From Alnus glutinosa (taxonomy: Eukaryota; Streptophyta; Magnoliopsida; Fagales; Betulaceae): a stretch of 64,000 bases of DNA. A program made the translations under genes and the position numbers. Under the pieces are notes generated by a model. That model was not told the origin of the DNA. It saw only the letters and a list, made by a program, of their open reading frames with translations, and searched no databases. The number at the start of each line of letters is the position of its first letter. The stretch's first letter is position 1. This document shows positions 59,698 to 64,000 of this stretch, piece after piece. The stretch covers positions 5,039,501-5,103,500 of the forward strand of contig NC_084892.1 of NCBI RefSeq assembly GCF_958979055.1, written 5' to 3'.

Positions 59698-62686
59698 TAT
59701 ATATATTACTTATTTTATTATTTTTCGTATTAAATTTAATGGCCTAATTACTTTTTATTTTTTTAACCAACTGAAGATTTATTTTTATTTTTATTCTATG
59801 TTGCTTTCTCAATTGAGTCAATTATATCATATATCAATTTATTTAATATTTTCTTATTCTTTTCTTGAGATAGACAATTGGAAGAATTTTCAAATTTTAG
59901 GAATAACGTACATAGAGAGGACTATAATCGAAGTCGAATTGAAATAAACTTCAGATGGTTGTTCGAATTAAAATAAGTTAAAGTAGTTGCACTGATTTGT
60001 AATTAGCTTAATGGTAAAAAAACAATTTTTTGTAGGAAGAAAAAAAAATAAAAATAAAAAGTCTATACATCCAACTTCCGTCCATTTTTTTTACGAAAAT
60101 TGTCAAATGTCATGTTAACACCAATCATATTTGACACATGTCACCCATAATAAAAATATAATATATATATTAAAAAATAAAAATAAAAACATGTGATGAT
60201 CAAGCCACACCCCCTTTGGCTAAATGGAGGGAAGCCTAATTTTTTTAAAAAATAAAATATTATAGTTATGTATTTATATTTTTTATTTTATTTTGGGTGA
60301 TTGGTTGAATAATATAGTGCAAGCTTTATGAAAATGAGGAAACTTGTGGGTGGGAGTTGATACAGTCAATTGATCGAGGATACTCAAGCTAAGTTAAATA
60401 GTTTTCAATCATGGTATATAAGGCATATCAAAAGGATGACAAGCAAAGCAGCCCACCATTTGGCAAAAGCAGCTCTCCATTAATCTCTAAACCAAGTATG
60501 GATGGAGAATGATTCAAATTTTATTCAAAATATTGTATTTGCTGAGCAAAAAGTTTCCATTGACTTTTAATGAAAGAATGACATTTCATCTTCTTCTTTT
60601 TTTAATAATAATTAAAAAAAAAATCATATTTTGAACCAAACCCTAAGGTATGGTATATAAGTGTGTTTGGAATAAATGGCAGGGATGTTTTTGTTGGATA
60701 CTTGGATGATTGAGATTAATGAGGTGGATTATATTGATAAATAGAATACGAGGCATCGGATGGTGCTTATGTCATCGGAGTGCATGTATATAGACTCTTT
60801 CAATTTATTTATTTTTTTATTTTTTTTATTTTTTTGAGGAACTTTTTCAACCTTTTGATTACGTACAGTTGTGCCCTCTTGTTGATGTGCACTTAGTTAT
60901 ATTTTTTTGCCATGTCAAGAGAAAACTATTTTAGAATAATGATCATTATAATACTATGAGAAGCAAAACTACAAATTGAATTAATTATTTTTCTTATTAA
61001 AATATAGAATCATTTAATCCCATAAATCATACCCTAAAAATATTTTTAACCTTATTCCTCCATCTTCATTATAAATATTAGAAGCATTATTAAACTATAA
61101 AATTACTTCCTAAGAAAAATAGTCGAAAGAAGTAACAATCAAAAAAGATTAGTAGAAAGCATTCAACTTAGAAACAAGAATAAATTATATTTTACCCTCT
61201 AAAATTATCATTCCAATTGCACATCTTCCTCTTTGTTCACTGCTCTTTTTTTTTTAACATAATTTTACCTGTTAATTTTGCTGACACGGCACTAAATTTA
61301 GTGACGCACCATTTTTTATTTTTTTTGGCACGATACTAAATTCATGTCAAATTTTAAAACGTCACTAAATCCCTATTAGTGACACATTGATTAATGATGT
61401 TGGACACACGCCACTAACTCCGTCACTAAAAACCAGATTTTTAGTATCATATCAACTACTTAGTATAACTACTGCCATTTGATATGGAATCAATCACTCA
61501 TACTCACGTATGTATATTTCAATAGTAAGTAAGGGACCAATTGAGTCATGCTTGGGCAATGAAATACCAATGTTCACTTAATGACTAATGAGCATGTTAA
61601 CATGCTTTCTAATCACATTTTGCATGCCTTTCACATAATGACTATGGACTAGTTTATATGAAAGGAAGAAATCAAGAAAGAAAAAGAAAAGTAAGGGATT
61701 TTCCAATGAACAATTTATCAATTTTAATTGGGAATGTATATGATATTAAAGAAAATTTTATGACATCCTATGTTTGGTTGCTTATATATTTTATTGCTAT
61801 CCAAAACTTGAAGTAGGGCTCCATCCCATATTTTATTTAATTTATTTATTTTTTTGTTGGAAAACTAAAAATGTTATTTTTCTCAGTGCCAAAATAATAG
61901 TGACACGTATGCCTTGCATATGAGAATCACATATTTTTTTAGTTGCATGTATTTTTTTCACATATTTTTAAATAGGACTGAAAGGACATAATGCGAATCA
62001 ATTAATACAAAACACAGGAAAAATGATAGATTGGCTCGTTCAAGGGAACCGTAACCTTCAATGGCTAATTCAAGAAAACCTGATCTAAAAAAAAAAAAAA
62101 AACAATAAATTGTATTCCACAAAACAATAATCAACATACTTATTATTCATTAATAATCCCCTTTAAATAGAGAAGCAATATTTATCGGTTAAAAAGATAA
62201 CTATTATTCAAAATAGAACTCTTAAACTATCTAACTGATCCACTACGATTAAGATAGACTCTGTTAATTACTCTATTAAGAATTTGACTTAATCTTAAAC
62301 TAGAAGATATAATTTCTCTTATTGAACTCTAACACGAATCAAGACCAAATAATAATAATCATATTAGGACACATGTGGCTTTTAAAAATTAGTTTGTATG
62401 AACTAGGAAATTTATGTCCGATTAAGTTAATGACCATCCGATTTTTTGGAATAAAGATATTAATAACATTAAATTTAGTGCAATACAGAACGCGCCATTT
62501 TAGAGCGTGGGGAAAGCCATGCACATGTAGGCTGTAGCTGACACTGTCATTAAGGAGAGACATAAGAGACAAGAAAACATAGGCAATTGAAAGTTTTTCA
62601 AACATCAAAATAGTCACCAACATTTAAACATCGATCACCACCTCCTTAATACACAGAGTAGGCAAAAAGAGCAGCAAGCTAGCACC
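59698..62686. other. Intergenic, no gene seen
   Basis: AT-rich. 61255-61440 carries repeated GTCACTAAA / TTTAGTGAC words in both orientations, like a decayed terminal region of a DNA transposon. No exon was recognised. The last 100 bp are leader-like for the gene starting at 62687. Confidence 0.5.
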
Positions 62687-62789
62687 ATGATTTTCTTCTT
62701 CCAGACCAATCCCACCGCCATCTCTGTCTTTCTCACTTCTCTTATTCTCTCATCCCACCACTTCTCTACAGCTCTCGAGTCTGAACTGG
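62687..62789 (+). CDS. First coding exon of a secretory-type protein, gene continues past window
   Basis: The ATG at 62687 opens MIFFFQTNPTAISVFLTSLI, a signal-peptide-like N-terminus with a hydrophobic core and an Ala before ESELG. The exon ends at a GTATTC donor (62790), leaving one base of the next codon. Without splicing, the frame runs to 62890 through T-rich sequence that looks intronic. The product cannot be identified from about 34 residues. No second exon was recognised before 64000, which implies a long first intron or an upstream decoy. Confidence 0.45.
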
Positions 62790-64000
62790 GTATTCTCTTA
62801 TTCTCTTTCCTTCTCTTGCTGCCTTTTGTTCTGGTTTTCTTTCTTTTTTTCCTGGGTGATGAGGAAACACATGCACCATTGTTGTTATAGTCTATCTTCG
62901 ATCAAGATCATTGATGAGGATTTTGTTTGGTTTTCTTAGTTTTGGTGACATGAAAGAATGGTTTCCTTAATATACAGACAAAAACACCCACTTTTTTTTT
63001 TTTTTTGGAAGTTCTTTCTCTGGTCAGATCGCATTTGGAGAGATTTTGTTTTGTAAACAATGATGGGACAATGGTAAACACATTAGAACAACTGCATGCC
63101 AGATTACATTATACTCTCACTCTTTCTATTTCTCTATGTGTGTTCTTGATGTTGCCGTGATTTAGATTTTTTTTTTTTTTTTTTCTCTTTTAATTCAAAA
63201 ATATTCTTTGCTTTTTCTTTTTTCTTTTTTTCGCCAGACACTGTAATAAACATTATACGTTACCAAATAAAGCCGTTCTTTATGAGTTATTTATGTTATT
63301 TAAATAAGTGCCAAGATCTCATTTTGAAGATTTAATAGGTTAATTTCAGCACTTACTTTCGGAAAGAGACAACCTTTTCATCTGTTTCTTTGTTCTTTCA
63401 CTTGTCTTTTCATAGGATTGCCAAGTCATCTTCTCTTTATGTTTGAGAAAAGAGGAGATTCTCTCTCTCTCTCTCTCTCTGAAAATTCTCTCTGATTTTT
63501 TTTTAATCATTAAAAAAAAAAAGAATTTTTTTTTTTTTTTGATAATGCTTATCTTCTAAGAAAATGAATGAATTTGGGCTTGAATAACATAAAAAAGTAA
63601 TGTCACATTGTGTCTCACCTAACAATGATAACGAGTCCATTGTAGTCCTAATTGTTAAATTATCATTTATTTTAAAAGCTTAAGCCGATAGAAAGGGAGA
63701 GATGAATTTGTCATTTATTTTATATTTTAATACTCTCTCTCATGTGCGGGCTCAAACTCTCATTTAATTATTAAGGCTCAACACATGAAACATTTAATTG
63801 AAATGGGAGGTGAATGACGGAGTCAAGGTTCGAACTCCGGACTTTTGGCTCTAATACCATATTAAATCATAACTTATTCCAAAAGTTTAAGTCGATAGAA
63901 AGAGGTGAATTTAATCATTTATTTTATATTCTAATACTAATATCCTTGCAAATGGTCTGCTAGGGACCTAGCTATACTTTCTGGTTGTGCTTAAAATTTA
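62790..64000. other. Probable intron 1 of the partial gene, no exon seen
   Basis: T-rich sequence with long T runs (62991-63006, 63167-63184, 63524-63540), a (CT)10 run at 63461-63480 and repeat-like text after 63640 (an 'AAAAGCTTAAGCCGATAGAAAG' phrase recurs near 63675 and 63885). Confidence 0.4.

Overview
This window is nuclear DNA of a flowering plant. It has AT-rich intergenic DNA, GT-AG introns, TATA-driven promoters, microsatellites and many transposon relics. The three recognisable genes align from memory with Arabidopsis proteins, and a woody eudicot (rosid) is the best guess; the species cannot be fixed from sequence alone. No bacterial, organellar, rRNA, tRNA or CRISPR feature was seen.

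Layout. 1-16 kb is gene-poor. It holds a possible tailed retroposon at the left edge, a CACTA-type end, MITE-like inverted repeats, tandem duplications and a small solo LTR. 16.1-18.3 kb (+) is a five-exon cytokinin oxidase/dehydrogenase gene closest to CKX1. Convergent to it, at 18.9-19.3 kb (-), is the terminal coding exon of a small unidentified protein with conserved-looking sequence. 19.3-27.7 kb is mostly non-coding, with LINE and LTR-element remnants. 27.8-35 kb is a nest of transposons: a 3.7-kb solo LTR with a MITE inside it, a GC-rich TIR element sitting in a long GT microsatellite, and a 1.76-kb element flanked by a 23-bp target duplication. An orphan exon-like segment (-) at 35.2-35.3 kb lies head-to-head with the next gene.

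36.3-51.2 kb (+) is an 11-exon gene for a TPR plus J-domain co-chaperone of about 1558 residues, with a long repetitive N-terminal region of recurring F-V-F-G motifs. Its introns carry LINE fragments in both orientations, a Harbinger-type MITE and two LINE 3'-tail insertions. 52-55 kb is repeat-derived. 55.0-59.0 kb (-) is an eight-exon gene for translation initiation factor 3 subunit e. A long-TIR element sits just upstream of its promoter. At 62.7 kb (+) a secretory-type first exon opens a gene that leaves the window.

The genes do not form a pathway: hormone catabolism (CKX), chaperoning (TPR-DnaJ) and translation (eIF3e) are ordinary neighbours. The most interesting material is the non-coding, transposon-derived structure.
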